Assembly: GCA_013398615.1 (NCBI GenBank)
Contig: VZSR01001479.1
Coordinates: 14,622,065-14,686,064 of the forward strand
Reading direction: 5' to 3'
DNA: 64,000 nt
DNA from: Brachypodius melanocephalos
Lineage: Eukaryota > Chordata > Aves > Passeriformes > Pycnonotidae
In this document: positions 12,963 through 27,729 of the stretch, in pieces
Layout of the letters: each line of letters opens with the position of its first letter
Position numbering within the stretch: the stretch's first letter is position 1
The notes under the pieces: generated by a model
Seen by the model: the letters and a program-made list of their open reading frames with translations, nothing else
What the model was told of the DNA's origin: nothing
Database searches by the model: none
Made by a program: the position numbers and the translations under genes

Positions 12963-15900
12963 TCAGATCCTACAGCTGGCAATAGGAGGACCTTGACTAT
13001 CATGCTTGAGGGTGGAGCAGTGTGAGTGTCTGACTCATGATTAGGTTGGAATCACTCATGAATTCAGGGTATTTCATGACAGAATGTCCAGTTCCGTGGG
13101 GAACCTGACAGCTACAAACTTTCTGACTCTGCAAAGCAAGAAATTATTTACTGACTCATATCATTAATAAATGCTGGTATTTATCCTATCCAGCACTGTC
13201 AGATGATGGAACTTTTCATGATGCTTTGGACCAGGGCAAAGAGCTTAGTTCCTATGAAAAGGCAAAGGTGTTCTTTGGCCCAAATTTTCAAAGCCTCCAG
13301 TTCCTCATCTGAAACTTGGTCAGCAGGGAAAAAGTGTCAAGCAAGTGGCAGTGGGATGGATTAAAGCAAATGCTCTGGGCTACACCCTGCTCTTGAGGGA
13401 TGCTCTGGGACAAAGATATCTGTTGGTACTTCATCACAATGATAATGCTCTAGGTTGCAGTGGGTAAGTAGATGGATTGCTGTTTACATCAATATTTTCT
13501 GCTGAAAAGCAAAATTCAAGGAGCAGCTCTGATATTTTATCTTATTTTTGTGGGAACACGGCCAGCGTCGCCCATAATTCATACTGTGGTATGACTAGGA
13601 CTCTGGTATGTCACACAGCATTTCAAAACTGAGACTGACAACTTCTAAAATTAAACTTGGTTATGCATGTGTTTTGTTAACTGTATTATGTACTTACAGC
13701 AGCTTTTTATAACTGAAGAACAAGATGACTTCTCATGATCTAGCCAGATAAGCGCCACTAACAAAAGAGCAGAAGTTGTTTAATTTGGTCAAATATCCCC
13801 GTTTCAGTTATATTCAAAGTAGATAATTTTACGGAGATGTGTTTTCATTTGCATTTCCATAGCATAGAAAGGAGGCTGGAGGCACCAACAGCAATACCTC
13901 AGATTGCTGCAGCAGCTGCCTCTATGTACCCCAAAAACATTTCCTTGTCTTGTCATGGGTAAGTGCATGTGTGTGCCCTGCGTGCAGACAGTTTGATCAC
14001 TCCTGTCATACAAGGCCTGGCAGGGATGTGGTGTTTCCTACATGAACTGCCATATCTTCCCAGCTCACAAGTGAAAGGCTAAACATTCAGCAGAGACTAA
14101 CAAGATTTCATTCTGCAGCACATTTTAATTTTCAGCAGTTTGTATTCTGTATTCATATACCCAACAGTCTTTCCTAAGGGAAAAAAGCAACATAATTAAC
14201 ATGGGATAGATTTCATTCACTGTACTCTGTTTCCTTCCATTATTGTATTTGCCAGAGGAACTATTTAGTGAGAAGCTTTCTCACGGTATTTTGTACAATC
14301 CAAGTGTTTTTAGTTTGTCAGGGGATTTTTTTGTTTTGTTTTGTCGGGTTTTTTTAATTTGTTCTCAAGAAAGCACTACTTTAGAGGTTACATTTTCTGA
14401 AGCCATTGGATTTCAGCAATTTTAGATACATAGTGAGAAGGGAGGAGACAGTAAGAACTAAAAGAGATTATTTTTCCCACTACTGGTAAGAACATCCTCA
14501 TCTGAGTCCCATTAGAGAGGTAACTGCCTACTTTAATAAAATAAACCAATATATAATTGCTACAGTCTTAGTGCTGGGGCTGAACAACCAATTTAGTAAC
14601 TCATTTATGATGTGTTTTAGTAGCATAGCCTCTTTCATGGTACCTGAGTAAATAGAACAGATGCAGACGTTTGCCGGAGCAGGCATAAATTTGTCTTTAC
14701 AGGCTAACCTAAATATCCCTTATAAATTCACTGGTCCTCATTTACTGGACTCAGTCTTCAAAGTGGGTGTGAAAGCTTGAAATGCAATATTTTTACTTGC
14801 AGATCCAATTGTTGTAACTCAGATCAGTTGAACAGCAAGAGTAAGCTAGAGAATCAGGACTAGCACATAAATCACCTCTTTTATTAATAATTTTCCGCTG
14901 GCTTTAATGGAGCTGTCACCTTTATCTTCTCATACATGGTGAAAAGTTATTGCACTATCTTTTAGAGGCCTTTTCAGTCACTTACAGATCTAATGATCTA
15001 ATTGAGGGACAACTAGTTTAGGATGAACAGAATTTTTCCTCTGTGGTTCCCTCTGAGATTTCTGTATTTTTTCTTTATGAGGGTTTCCATCTCCCATGGA
15101 AGTTGACTGTGTGCTTTGGAGTCCATTTCCTGAGGATGGTGAGCAAGCGCTGCTGTGTGTCAATAAAAGCAGATCCATGAAAAAATCCAGTAGCTAGTCC
15201 AGTTCTCCAAAAACAACCAAAGAAAGTAAATAAATGTCACCCTTCAGCCCCTGTGCCATGAGGGTTCCCAGAAGAAGGCAGGCAGTGCTTGTGTCTTGAG
15301 CAAACCCCTGAGCATGCTGATGGCTGATCCAGTCCCACAGCAAAGCTACTGGGCACAGGCCACCAGCAATTCAGGCAGTATGGCACCTGTGTAAAAGGCA
15401 GCTGAGATGCTGGGGTGGGCAGAGACACCACAACATCCTTCTCTGCTTGACAACAGTCACAAAACTTTCCAGAGGAGTGGGACATGCCAAGGCTGACTGC
15501 TCTCACCACTGCTCAGCATCATCTCTTTGCCAGTGGAAGAAATTATGACATGTGTCTCAAGGCTTGTCTTTTTAATGCCAGTAATGTAATTTTGTCCTCT
15601 TTCAAAGTTGATTCATTTGAAGCCCTGACTTGAGGCTGGTTTTCCATGAACATATCCATTTTTTTAGAATGAAGTCAGGTTTTCCAATTGCCTTCTTGAT
15701 TAGTCTAATGAATTTTCCTCCTTTCCCGTCATCAAACGCACTTTCCTGGAGGATGAGGAGGTTCATCTCTGAAGGAAAATTATTCTTCTGTGACAGAAAA
15801 AGTTTTAAATGAAGATTTTGAAAACACCTGATGATTATGGGCTTCTCAATATTTCAGGTACTGAGTTCAAAATATTGTACAGTGACAGCAAGTGCTGATT

Positions 15901-17605
15901 ACCTGCCCTCTGTTCCTTGATGCTATTTATTTGAGGTGTCCTAAATTAGCAAACAAGACCATCATTCATTTTTGACCCAACCTGTGTCTCAGACATTCAA
16001 GCTTCTAATTCTGCCTCAGTTCAGAAGGCTGTCTGAATGTTGCCAAGCATGAAGTTTAGAATAAACAGATAAATAAAAACCTGGCTTTTTAAAATTGCTT
16101 CTTGTCCTCTGAACTTCCCAGGTTTGTGTTTTCAACCTAATTCTTTTTGGAGAGAAACTTCTGTCTCCCCTTGCTTTCTAACTAACTAACTAACTAGTTA
16201 GGTTAAGGGCTAAAAAAAACCTTGCACAACAGAAGGAACTTTACTAAATGGAATAACTCTGCCTGCAGCCTTGGCCTAAGCATAGAGATCAGAGCCTACA
16301 CTCACCTTGACTCTTCATCCCAGCTACCACCAACTAGTCAGTGTACAAGTGAGGTGGCAGATACTCTTCTGTACTTGCCTAACGCAAATCTTCATCTTTC
16401 TGCACAGCATCTCCTGGGATCAAGATTCAGTCCCTGTGCTGCTGAGCTGCTCATTTTTGCCCAGACCTTCTGCACATCTCCATTATCTGTCTCAGCATTC
16501 CATGGGAAAAGGACTGGGCGAGATAACATCCATGCTTCCATGCATGAGGTACAAATTACCTAACTTTTTACCTGTCCTGCTTAATATAGATCAGGTATTG
16601 CCTTTTTTGGTAGATTTATTACACTTGATAGAAAATGGTGATGTTAATGTTCACTTCCTCCCTAGGCTTGAATACCCAAAGACACAGTGAGTTTTCACCA
16701 AGTGTTCCTCAAAGAACAACTTAGTATGAGAAATCCTCCTACGAATCCTACACTTGTGCATGTGATCAGCCCTGCCAGTCCACTGCAGACTGCAAACAGC
16801 CATAGACAGGATTCCAAACAGTTAATGTCAAATAGCTCATTTTCTCTCATCTCCATACAAATTCCTGTCATGTTGCATTACATGTAAACAACTGAGAAAC
16901 TTAATTACATGCATTTCAGTCAAAAATTCATATGGCTTTTCAGTCTGAGCAGATTAATTGTGGTTTGAACAATGTAAAGTGATTCAATTTGATTAGAGTT
17001 TCTATTGTTCTTTGAGAGAAAATATTTTATGTGACTGTAAAGCCAAGTTTTCTGCTGGCATGACTTTATTGATTTCTGTGGAAATATAAAATACTCATCT
17101 AAAATCCATAGTATATCATTGTTGGTGTGCTGTTACAGCAAATAAATTTTATAAGCTTCCATAAATTATATGTGGCAGATCAGATTCCAGGCCCCATGGA
17201 AATGTCATTGTCAATGAAGTGAGGCAGTGGGAATATTTGCCTTTAGACGAGACAATTCTGAATGAATCTTTTAGGTTTTTACAACTTTGAAGGGTTTTTC
17301 TACTGTCATTTTTTCGGTGTCCCTGTCTTCTTCTTGATATCTTAAAATCTGCTTGTAATTCTCTTTAGTTTCCATAGACCCAAGCCCAGAAGCCCTCCAA
17401 CACTAGTCTGCTTGCTGCCAATAGGGATAACATGAGGAACTTCCATGAAACCTCTCTGAGTACATCCCTCACTGAACAATACATACCTCAACTCTTTAAG
17501 ATGCTTTTTAAAAAAATCTCCAGCTCCTCTCCTCTCTTTTTAAAAAAATATTACAGAAAAGATATTTAAGTGGATAATGTATGCATTGTTTGCTTTGTTC
17601 ATTTG

Positions 17606-17699
17606 TCTGGGTTTGGTTTTTTTGTTTGTTTGGGGTTTTTGGTTGTTTGTTTGTGGGTTTGTTTTGGTTTTGTGTTTTTGTTTGTTTTGGTTCTGTTTT
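17606..17699 (+). repeat. T/G-rich low-complexity tract, (TTTG)n-like
   Basis: Roughly 94 bases made almost only of T and G, with several GGG and GGGG runs between T runs. The complementary strand is all A and C. Confidence 0.85.
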
Positions 17700-20600
17700 A
17701 AATAATACAAATCTTCTTTAACTTAGTTTTCTTTGTAGTTTTCCAGTTTGCAGAATAACATGTTTGGAGGTGATCATTGCTCAGAGAGGTCGGAAGTTGT
17801 TTGTGGTGGCTTGAATCCCATGGAACTGCACTGGGAGGGGGATTGAAATTTTTTGGCAAGTTTGTGGGCTTGCCAATGCAATTCCACTCTGTCCATGCTG
17901 CTGGACCAAAAACAAAAGTTGCAAATATTCTACAAAAACTTCCAATGTCTGATTGTTTGGCCTCCTATTGAGTGATCAATATTTCAGCAGTTTCATTTCT
18001 ACAGGACTAGCATATTCTACAGAGCAGGAGATGTTTTTAGTATAATATTAGCAATATTACATTTAACTGTTACAATACTGCCTGACACAGAGACCAAAGC
18101 AAAAACACTCTATGGAAAAGTACAAGCTGCTGCACTTCGAGCTGAAGCTCTGCGTGTTGGAAAGAGGAGGCATGTAGTTCATATCACACATCACATTAAA
18201 CTAGGCTGCAGAATTGCAGATGTTTAAATCAGCATTGTAAAATCCTGAAAATGTGTTTTAAAATGTGGAAAAAATATTACATTATCAAAATACCAAATCA
18301 TTACTTTTATATGTGTAGAAATCCTTTTTACATAGATTCTTCATCCCTGTCCATTTCTCTAAGACTTTTTTTTTAGATATCCACTCGAAGTATGTAGAAG
18401 CTTTTAGTTTTGGTGGGAGGGATTTTGAAATACACTGTTTTCACACTGAATGTAATAGCATGATTAGGAGGAAAATTACTGCAAATTCTTTCATTTCTTG
18501 GTGTGAAGATCTCCAGAGGCAGCAGGAACCACTATTGTTAACCATGTGTTTTGTCACTTGAGAGTTGGGATTTTTTCATTTTGTTTATCTATCTTCTTGC
18601 AAGCCATCACCCCTTAAGAAGTACAGTTTCAGTCTCAGATTTCAGTCTCAGATTTGGGTGACCTAATTACTTTGATGATTATTGAGGCATGGTACAATAT
18701 GCTTCTCTCATGAGAATGTTTAGCTTTTCTTAAGACAGAGGCTGTTGGAACAAAAAAAAAAAGCATCTGACAGAATCAGATTTTCATAAAATAATAATAA
18801 AAAATCACCACTCATAAAGATTTTTCAAAATAAAATTTCAGTGTCATTTGAAAATTACTGATAATTTGTGCAACTGGATGAACACCATCCTTTTATAACC
18901 ATGGTAGGCAGAGCATGAGGCTACTGGAAGAAATAGGCTCTATATTGAATTTTCTTTAACTGAGCTTCCTCAAAGGAATATGGGTAAACAGATCATGAAG
19001 TGACTGCATGGGCAAAATAAGATATATAACAGAAAATGACAAAATCAAAACTAAGAGGAATGAGGGTTTTTTAGACCTATTCCAAACCTTGGTCATCTCC
19101 AAACCTTGCCAGTCCAGAAGAGTTTGCTATACTATACTATAGACCAGATTTAACCAGAAGACTTTTTTGTCACAATCAGTACATGTGTCAGTAACTCTGG
19201 AAACAAGAGATTATATTTTCTTCTCTCTTCAGATTCTGCTTTGTGTACTGAGTGGAGAGTGGATCCTTAGTGGAGCACAAGTGCTACCAGTGGTGACCAA
19301 AAGCTGTGGTGACCTAAGCAGCCTCTGAAGGCCATGATGAGGTTCCCGTGAGTGCTGTGAGAGCACCCTGATGATGGGCAGCACTTGGAGTTGTCATCAG
19401 CCACTGGTGCTTTAGTGCTTCTTCAGGCAAATGATGCAAGCACTTATATGTGAGAACAGATGTCCTCTCCCTGCCTCTGCTGTAAAAGCAATGCAGATAC
19501 ATGGGTGAGCTCAATTTCCCCCCATTTCAGGCCAACCAGCATTTCAGGGACAGCTTCAAAGGCATGTAGCTCAAACTAATGAGAAGGTGGGTACAGGAGA
19601 TCAGATTTACTGTCTAGTCTTGGAAAAATCAGAACTTTTTTTTTCTGTTTTCATCAGGATTTTTTTCTTTAAAAATGTTAAGAACCTTCTTTTTAGTAAG
19701 AAACCTGAAAATTAATGCTTAAAATCAATAAGCTATAATTCCTATGACAATGGCCTGTCTGGAGCAGCTGGGTTTGTATCCTCAAGGGAGAGGCTGGAGA
19801 AAGTCAAGGGGAAAACCAGGAGTACATGATTGTTTCTGTATTGGTTCACAGATCTGTTTGCCATCAATGCTATCATTGTGATGATGACATGGACTGTTAC
19901 AGCTAAGAACAAAGAATGCAGAAAGTAAGGGGGTTTGACCCAACAGCTTGAAATACTCAAAGGTTTAGTGTTTTGAGTAAGGTGATAACCCAAAGCCTAT
20001 AAAGGCAGAAGAAAAACAGCCTTTAGCTCCAGTGGGCATTGCATCAGGCCTTCAGATGACTGGCAATCAGCAGACTTCATACTGTTTAATTCTGTATGAA
20101 AGAAGCATTACTTCTCCAACATACAGTCAGCTGAGGAGGAATAAGACATGCTGTGTCTTTGCAACTCGCCCTTCTGGCCAGCAGACATCCCTGTCACTGC
20201 AGGCAATGTAGATGTTCTTGCACAACTGGTGGAAAGACATCTAGCTCTGCTTTGCAACGGCTGCTTCCTGCTAAGCCATCACCAGAGAAAGAATTAGCAG
20301 AGATTCCATTGTCACATAGCTCAAATCCAAACCTGGGTTATATTTAAACAAGCACAGCAAAGAGACTGAGGACTCTATCACCGCTGTCAATTGGGGGATT
20401 GGTTTTTGTAAACTGGAGGGCGAATGTCAGAATATCAAATTACAAGTGTCTACCCATGTGTTTTCACTGTGTGGTGGGTCACCTGGAGTTCAGGCTCTGT
20501 AAATTCCAAGGAGGTGGTTCCAGAGCAGTTTAAACACTTCAGCAATTCCTAGCACTGGTGGTCTCAGTTTGAGAAGGCTTTCCTGGCATATCTGAAAGCC

Positions 20601-20702
20601 AAAAGCTTCTTTGCTAATTTAATAAAGAAGAGTGAACCAGTGGGCAAGTCCCTAGAAGATAGACTAAATCAGGCTAATTTGTTATATAATCCCTTTTTAA
20701 TG

Positions 20703-20748
20703 TGGAGAATTAAGGTGACGGCAAGACGACGACATGTTTAATTCTCCA
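20703..20748. repeat. Short inverted repeat with CpG-bearing loop
   Basis: TGGAGAATTAA at 20703-20713 is perfectly complementary in inverted order to TTAATTCTCCA at 20738-20748. The 24-base loop contains several CG dinucleotides (GACGGCAAGACGACGAC), unusual in this AT-rich neighbourhood. Confidence 0.7.
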
Positions 20749-23700
20749 AATAATTACTGGTGGGTATTGGCATTAAAGGTGGGAGACAGAAAGTTAATTT
20801 CTGCTTGTTGTTTTCAGCACGTGCCAAACTCTTACTTCACACCAGTGAGAAAAGGCTGGAAGTTGTATATTCCATATGCATGAAGTAACAGTTGGCACAA
20901 ATCACCAAAAGGAGAAAATTAAAAACCACTAAAGCCCAGCAACCCAAACTGTCACTTGCTGACAAGGTTTTTTGGTTTCTCTGCTAAAAAAAAAATTTAA
21001 AAAAAACAGAAATGAAAGCCTCAAACAGATATTCCACCTGAGTAAACCTGGATGTCTGGTTAGGTCCTCCTCAATGCAAATAATATGTGAGAAGGCAGCA
21101 ACAGCCTCAATTTTCCTCTACACCTTTGTGAAATGCCATCATGGGCAGTCCCAGAGTGGGGCGAGGAGGATGACAGCACTTGACTCAGTTTGGTCCTTTC
21201 TTCTGCTGGCAGTCTTGGCCATGAAAAACCTGTTCTTTGCCATTGATAGGAATGGAGTTGCTTGGAGCCGCTCTGTCATGTAAATCAGGATGATGGAATT
21301 TTATGTCTTCCCTTTGCTGACATTATTGAATTTGGCCCAAAACAGCTGGAGGTAGCTGTTTCTGCACAACCTGCCTCTAACTCATATGTCCTTACATAGG
21401 CCCGGGATATCTTTGGATTTGTACCATGGCTGCCAGTGCTCCAGAGGCACAAAGGGCTTCTAATGTCCCAGCCCCCTGCTCAAGCTGCCCAAGGATCTGC
21501 TGCCCATGTGTCAGCTTCCTGAGCCCACCTACCTCAGTGATGGTGCAGCACGGCCAGGCTCCAGCTGCCTACAGCAGCCAGGGCCACACAGCCAGACCCA
21601 CATCCCATCCTGTCACCACAGTCCATGTGATGCCCTGGCAATGGCCATGGGTTACAGGAGTTTTCCCACATGCTTTCTGTTCAAGATGCTGTCCTTTGCT
21701 CACAGGATTCCATGGTTATCTAAGGAAGGACATCTTCCCTGTCACTTGAGTAAGTACACATATGAGTAACTATACTTATTGACAGTCAAGCCATGTGTAT
21801 GAAATATGGGATAAAGCATGCAGAAGTATTATATATTGTTACTCTAAGGTTGCCTGCCTGTCCTGCAATCTCCCTTTCTCCTCCCTTTCCCCTCTAGTAT
21901 GATGTCTACAGGGAAGGAGAGAAGCTGGGAATGAAGTGAGGCAGCCTGTAAAGTAAGGAATGACAGACAAATCTCTATCAGGAATTAATTTCAGCATGTT
22001 TCATATCAAATCACTCAGGAATCACAAAAATTTACTCCTTTACTCCTATTTTGTTGATGGCTAGAATATTACTTCTAAGCCAAAGCTTTTGTGTTCAAAT
22101 CACTCCCTCATTTTATTTTTAAAGAAAGAATCTGTTTTGCAGTTTGACATGTTTCTTGTTTTCAGACAGTTGATTTTCTGTGTGGTTAGCTCTAGGCTTC
22201 CTACAAATGACAGCTTATTATCTCACCTTATGAAAATTATGCATGACTTCTGGGACTCATCTATCAAAAGGAGAGAGCACACAACACTCTGAGAAGCTGG
22301 TACCTTCTCTCTAGTTATCCAGGGTGATGGTTGTTCAGTGAACCTATTAACTGCCTGGAGTGGCTTGCATCTTTACAGGTATGGGACTGTATTGTCTTTC
22401 TTTGCTGTGTTTAAATGGTAGATGCTAGCCCTGTGTAGTGTCCTGGTTTAAGTTTATCTCTGGCCTGGTAGTTCCAAATGCAGCTGGTTATGTTCTCATT
22501 GGACAGTAGATCCTTCATGTGCCTGCAGCAGTAATGGCTGTGGGTGAATGTTTCATTTTCTCCTTATCTCACATTCTATGAAAAGTGTCTCAGTTCAAGG
22601 TTTATGCCTTTCAGTGGAGCACTTAAACACACACTCAGCTCTAAGCACTTAATTCCTATTGTTTCATTGCACAGGGATAGATATCAGTGCCTGCTCATAG
22701 TTCAAGGCTTGCCAGCACTTCAACAGTTTCTTTTGCAGAGACCAGATAAAAGTGAGGAGCCAGCCCTGACAGTCCTGTGCCTGGGGGTATGGTTTGCTTC
22801 CAGGTAGTGATGGACAATGCCATTCAAACCTTTCATGATACTCTCACATAGAGATTGATGGGGCCCTAGGTCCAGCTGCTCACTGAGGATTAAGGAAAGG
22901 TGCTCTCCAGAAGCCTAGGTCTGACCTACAGGGAAATAGGCAAGGGAAAGGTTCCCCTGCTTTCTCTGGTTGTGGCTACTGGTAGCACTGTGCTCTGCTA
23001 GCACAGGTCACCACAGCAGCCCAGTAGGGGTCAAGTCTTTGTGCTGTGGCCATAATATATCAATCTGCCAGCACATCCCTTCTAAATCCTATACCACCAT
23101 CCCCAGTCACCCACTCTTCTCTGCTGTGTCTGCTCCCAGGATCAACTCACTCTTAAGAGTGTGTTTTAAGAGCAGCTCAGAAAGTGAAAAGAGAGGGAAG
23201 GCATCATTTGTCTTGTTCACGGTCTGACTGAGCTAACAAAGTCTGAGCGCCTTGTCCACACTGGGATAAGGTCCTAAAAAAATAACTGAACACAAGAATA
23301 AGAGAAAAATAAATAGGCCACACTCATCTGAATGGTAGAAGAAATCTTTGTAGGTGATGCCAAAATGTAAAGAGTTGTGTTGAAGTGTGACCAGTGATAG
23401 ACTCCAGTTTTTCACTCCACTTACAACAGAGGGAAATTCAGAAGCTGTACCTGTCCTGGGAGGAGAGGTTGTGAGGTAGCATGTAATCTCTATCAAACTG
23501 ACACTTTTCAGAGAATTTTTAGCTGGAATATGCAAATATCTTTGAAAGTTTGTAATCATTCAACTTTACTGGAATTTGTATGCGTTCACATTTTTTTCTA
23601 TGGCAGTGCAGAAGGAATTTGGCTTAGGACTAGCTGCCACTGGCTTCCCCAGAATTATAAAGCCAAGCTCATAAATGACCTTGATCAGATGGCACACCTC

Positions 23701-26700
23701 ACTCTTGTCCCCTGTCGTCCTGCTCCCCTCAGTTTCCAGCCCAAGCAGCTGCTGGGGCAGAGTGAACTGCTATGTCCAGTTGGCAGAGCTGTGACCAGCT
23801 TTATTTATAAAAGCTTGTGATAGAGGATACTCTGCACTCATTTATACCAGGTAAAAACATGGTATGAGTTGTTAGCCCAGTTCTTGTCTTTTTGTGCTGC
23901 TGCAGCAAAAGAAAAGAGCCAGAAAACTGCTCTCACTGATAAAGCCTGGAGAAGTCATTCTGTAAAGGAATATCTTGGCTTGGGCAGCCCTGGGCCCCTG
24001 CTCTGCTCCTCGTGCTGACAGCACAGCTGAATGCCTCTAGGAGTGTGGTCACCCAAAACCTCGGTGCTGCTGGCAGGGGCTAAGTGGCTTGGCTCTGCAG
24101 AGGAGCCCTGTGGCTGCTGTCTTACCAGCTGCTGGCAGTTTTGGACAAGGTGCACTTGTGCCCCTATGCCACCCTGATTTTAAACGTGGCCATCTGGGAT
24201 GGTTAAAACTGAGGTGAAAAACTGGACTACTTTTTTGACATGTGACTTTTAAGGTGTGTAGGTAATGATGGACAAGTTAAGTTGCAGAGAATGGCACTAA
24301 TCAAGCACCTCGGGAATCCCTCTTTCTGAACATGGGTGGTATCTTTTGTGGCACTGCTTTGCTGTTTTGTGCAAATTCCCAGCTCTTTAGAGATCCAGTT
24401 GACTATCAGACAAAAGAACCCTCACATTGTATGCCAGTCTGGGTACATACTTGATGTGAATGAATACAAAGACCTATTCATCACTCCCTGTGCTCACATA
24501 ACTGACAGATTAAATCACTCTCTGGCTGTGAAGATGACAGTGGCCCAATAGCTAATGCTGTCTAACAAGCCTCCATTAGAAGACCTTGTTTCTGATTGTT
24601 TATAATTTTGCCAAATTTCAGCTGCTTGAGCTGGATTTTCCCATGCCATATGTCACCAGAAACTGAAGGTTTGTGTGTGGAAGGGCCTAGATGAATAGTC
24701 ATGGTGTTGCCAAGCTCATGTATCACTGAAAAGTCACTTGAACACAGGTTTTTAGGGAGTAACTCTTCATTTCTCCTCTCTTGAGGGAAAAGGAAAAACA
24801 TCTGGAGTTATATGCTCCCCAGTGGTTTGTGTTCAGGCTGACATTGGAGTTGCTGCTAAACAGCCTGAATGCAAGAAGTTCCATGTCAAAAGCTGTCAAC
24901 TTGTGAGATATTGTTGACTCTTTGAACCTTTTGCAATGTCTTTTGAGGCTGTACTTTGTCCACTGACATACTTAGTTCCATATTGTACCCATGGTTTTGA
25001 AGAAGTTGCTTTAAGCAGGCTGAGATTATGCTACCAGGGAGCACATCTAATGGCTAATTAATTTGGCTAATCTTGGGTTTCTGTACTCGTGATGGCTTTA
25101 TAGCTCTCCTCTGCTCAACCTTTGCCTTCTTTACTGCTGTTCAGCTATTGTATTTCTGACCAGCAATCCCTGTCATATAGGATTAAGAACAGATTTTCAA
25201 ATCTTCATGCTGCTCTGAGTACCAGGCTGAAGTTTGCTAGAGTTCCTAGAGACGAATTAGCTTAGCAGCTTTTAGAATGACTTTTATTTGGCCCGCTGAA
25301 TCCATGTTGTTACTTTTTCCTCTGCATTTCCAAACAGTACTGCAGAGGTCAACAGGAAGAGCTTTCAGGCTGAGCAGTCCCTAGGTGAGGTCGCTGTGTT
25401 GGGAGGACAGTTGGTGACCAGAAATTAATGGTATGAGTGTGGTTCAAGGGAGGGATGGGGTTAGAGGACCTAAAGTGTCTTTGAGAATTTTCTGTATTTC
25501 TGTGAGTAGTATCTGTCCATGACAGCTCAATTGCACATTGGGTGGAAAAGTGCTGTCTGGCCTGCAGCCTATATAACCCTTTCCCATTCCCTACAGAGAC
25601 TTTTATTAAGTGAGCTTTACAAGGACCTAGAAAGGACCTCTACCTGTCACAGGATTCTGAACAGGGCAATGTCCCCAAGGGGAGTTTTTCCTTAACCATT
25701 ACACAAACCAGAAAATTTCCAGATCTCAGTAAAAGTTGTGTGTGCTATGTCTTAGCAAACCGGGCAATTTGAATTGTAGGAGCTGTTCCTGCCTAGGAGC
25801 TATCTAGAGGCAGACTTTATAACCACACAGAGTATTTTCATTTAACTACCTGCACTAGATAGCTTGGGTCCATTATCCCAGGAAGACCGTTCAGGGTGGC
25901 CTGCCAACAGCAGCTGGCCATTGGCTGAACTCTGCTTTTAGAGTGGGTTTTGCTTGCAGCATGCTGTGGTCTGTACTGGCCGTGCTGTGGTGTTGCAGTA
26001 CCTTGGCTGGCCAATTTAATGCTTTAGGTAGTGTGTCAATGCCATGCTGCAGTTTTAATAAGGTCTGTGGTAGAGGCACATCTGCAGTCAGAAATTGTCA
26101 TCATTCTCCACTGCCAGCATGGTGTAATACACTGCACAGATCTTCAAGCCAAGATTTTAGAAAATTAATCTGGATCCTATAAACATTTTAATGTGTGGAA
26201 GCAAAAATACTTGCATGACCTGACAGGTCTTTTTGTCTCCTAGTGGTCTTTTCCCTTCGTGACAATAAAAGCACTTTATATTTTTGCTGCAATGGAAAGA
26301 TCATGTATTATATAGATCCCACTGAATAGTATTCAGCAAGCTGCAAATGTCTTTAAGTTTCCATTATAAACTTGACTTTATTCCTATTTTTCCCTTTGCC
26401 AAAATTAGCCCTATCCACCTACAACTTTGCAGGCATAATCTTATTCTGGGACAGATTTTTTGGAAGAGTTGAAGGAAACTGATCAAGGTGTTTAAGAGAC
26501 ACGATGGCAAAAAAATGAGTTCATCTGCTTGGAGAGTTTCTTAAAGACTTTTTGGCTTGTCACATCCTGAAAATTCATTTGCCTGGAGATTCAAAAAATA
26601 TTTCAGATCTGTTGGTCTTGGCTAAAAATGGTGCCTTTGAACAGTTTTAGGCTGTCTGGTGACAGAATTATTTGGTTACTGAAAGTTTTCCCTGCCTCCA

Positions 26701-27664
26701 CGCGTTATGTGCTCTTTGGAGATCTTAATTCAACTAGTCAGAACCAATGTGCTTATAAATTTATGGTGGCAGTGCAAGTTTTCTAAACAACTCTGCATGT
26801 ATCCTGAACAGACATATTCCTTATCTGAGACTGGTCCTGTCTGCAGGTACTGCTGTCTAAAATCCTCACCTGTATGTTTCCAGATTTCCACTGCAATCCA
26901 TGCTGAAATTGAAAGCATGGCTTTACAGTCCCTTCTGCACACTCCCTGGAGACCTTTTTCAAAGGGAACAGAATTCAAAGTTCAGTCTACTCATCTCAGT
27001 GGTTTTTACTGGGTCAAAAAATTCATACCTGCAATGATTTGTGCCAATATGGCTGCAAGCCACACATGATGAGACTTAAGCCAATATTATTTTTCAGTGT
27101 AACTGTTTTGGGGCTTACTTGTGGTTTTATGACAAAGTTAGTTCTGAGGCATAATATTCTATTCTTAAAGAGAATGTATTGCAAAATATGTGCTTAGAAC
27201 TTTCTCATAATTGGGAAATTTTTAAATATGGTTCTTGAAGTATGATCAAAACCACAGGCAAACATTCGTTAGACTATTTTCAGCATCCCTTACTTTAAGA
27301 AAAATGGGACATCTGCAAACAGTACAGTTCTCTATACCACTGCAATAATCTCCCTGGAAGATTCCTTTAGCTTGAACTGAAAGTTATAGCAGAGCAATGA
27401 GAACAGCAGAGTGCCCAGCACGTACCATTGAAAATGGGACGTGGAACGTATTCTGTGAGACCTTGGGTTTGGTTAGTAATGTTCCCAGACTTTGACATTT
27501 AAGCCTTGATCATTCTGAGCTCTGGACCTCAGTTGGTTTCACGGTTGTTGAAGCCAAGTCCCTGATCTACAAATTGCTGGAGCCTTGTATGTGTTTGGCA
27601 GTAGTATGACATAATACTTTCTCTATTTATTATTCCATCAACATCTGTTATTGACCACTATTTG

Positions 27665-27720
27665 AAGCAAGCTTGAGGGCTAGATGGACCTTGGTTTTGA
27701 CTCAGTATGGATGTTCTCAC
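27665..27720 (+). mobile_element. Old CR1/L3-type LINE tail
   Basis: The string 'GGCTAGATGGACCTTGG' followed by 'TTTTGACTCAGTATGG' and 'TTCTCAC' resembles the 3' tail of the old amniote CR1/L3 LINE group, recalled as 'GATGGACC...GGTCTGACCCAGTATGGC'. Only this tail is readable. Confidence 0.5.
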
Positions 27721-27729
27721 ACTATATTC

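Larger units (their letters stand above)
12963..27640. other. Long intergenic stretch, no gene seen
   Basis: About 14.7 kb without a supportable exon. No open frame exceeds about 130 codons, and none shows family motifs. It contains an ACTA-type short repeat near 16180-16200, a T/G low-complexity tract at 17606-17699, a 14-base tandem duplication near 18628-18656 and a short hairpin at 20703-20748. Regulatory elements or lncRNA exons cannot be excluded from sequence alone. Confidence 0.5.

Noticed and set aside
16222..16690. Two overlapping plus-strand frames of 113 and 127 codons
   Set aside because: They overlap in different frames with no motif, and there is no promoter or splice support.
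20972..21283. 103-codon plus-strand frame with a hydrophobic stretch
   Set aside because: No family resemblance, no splice context; length is within chance expectation.
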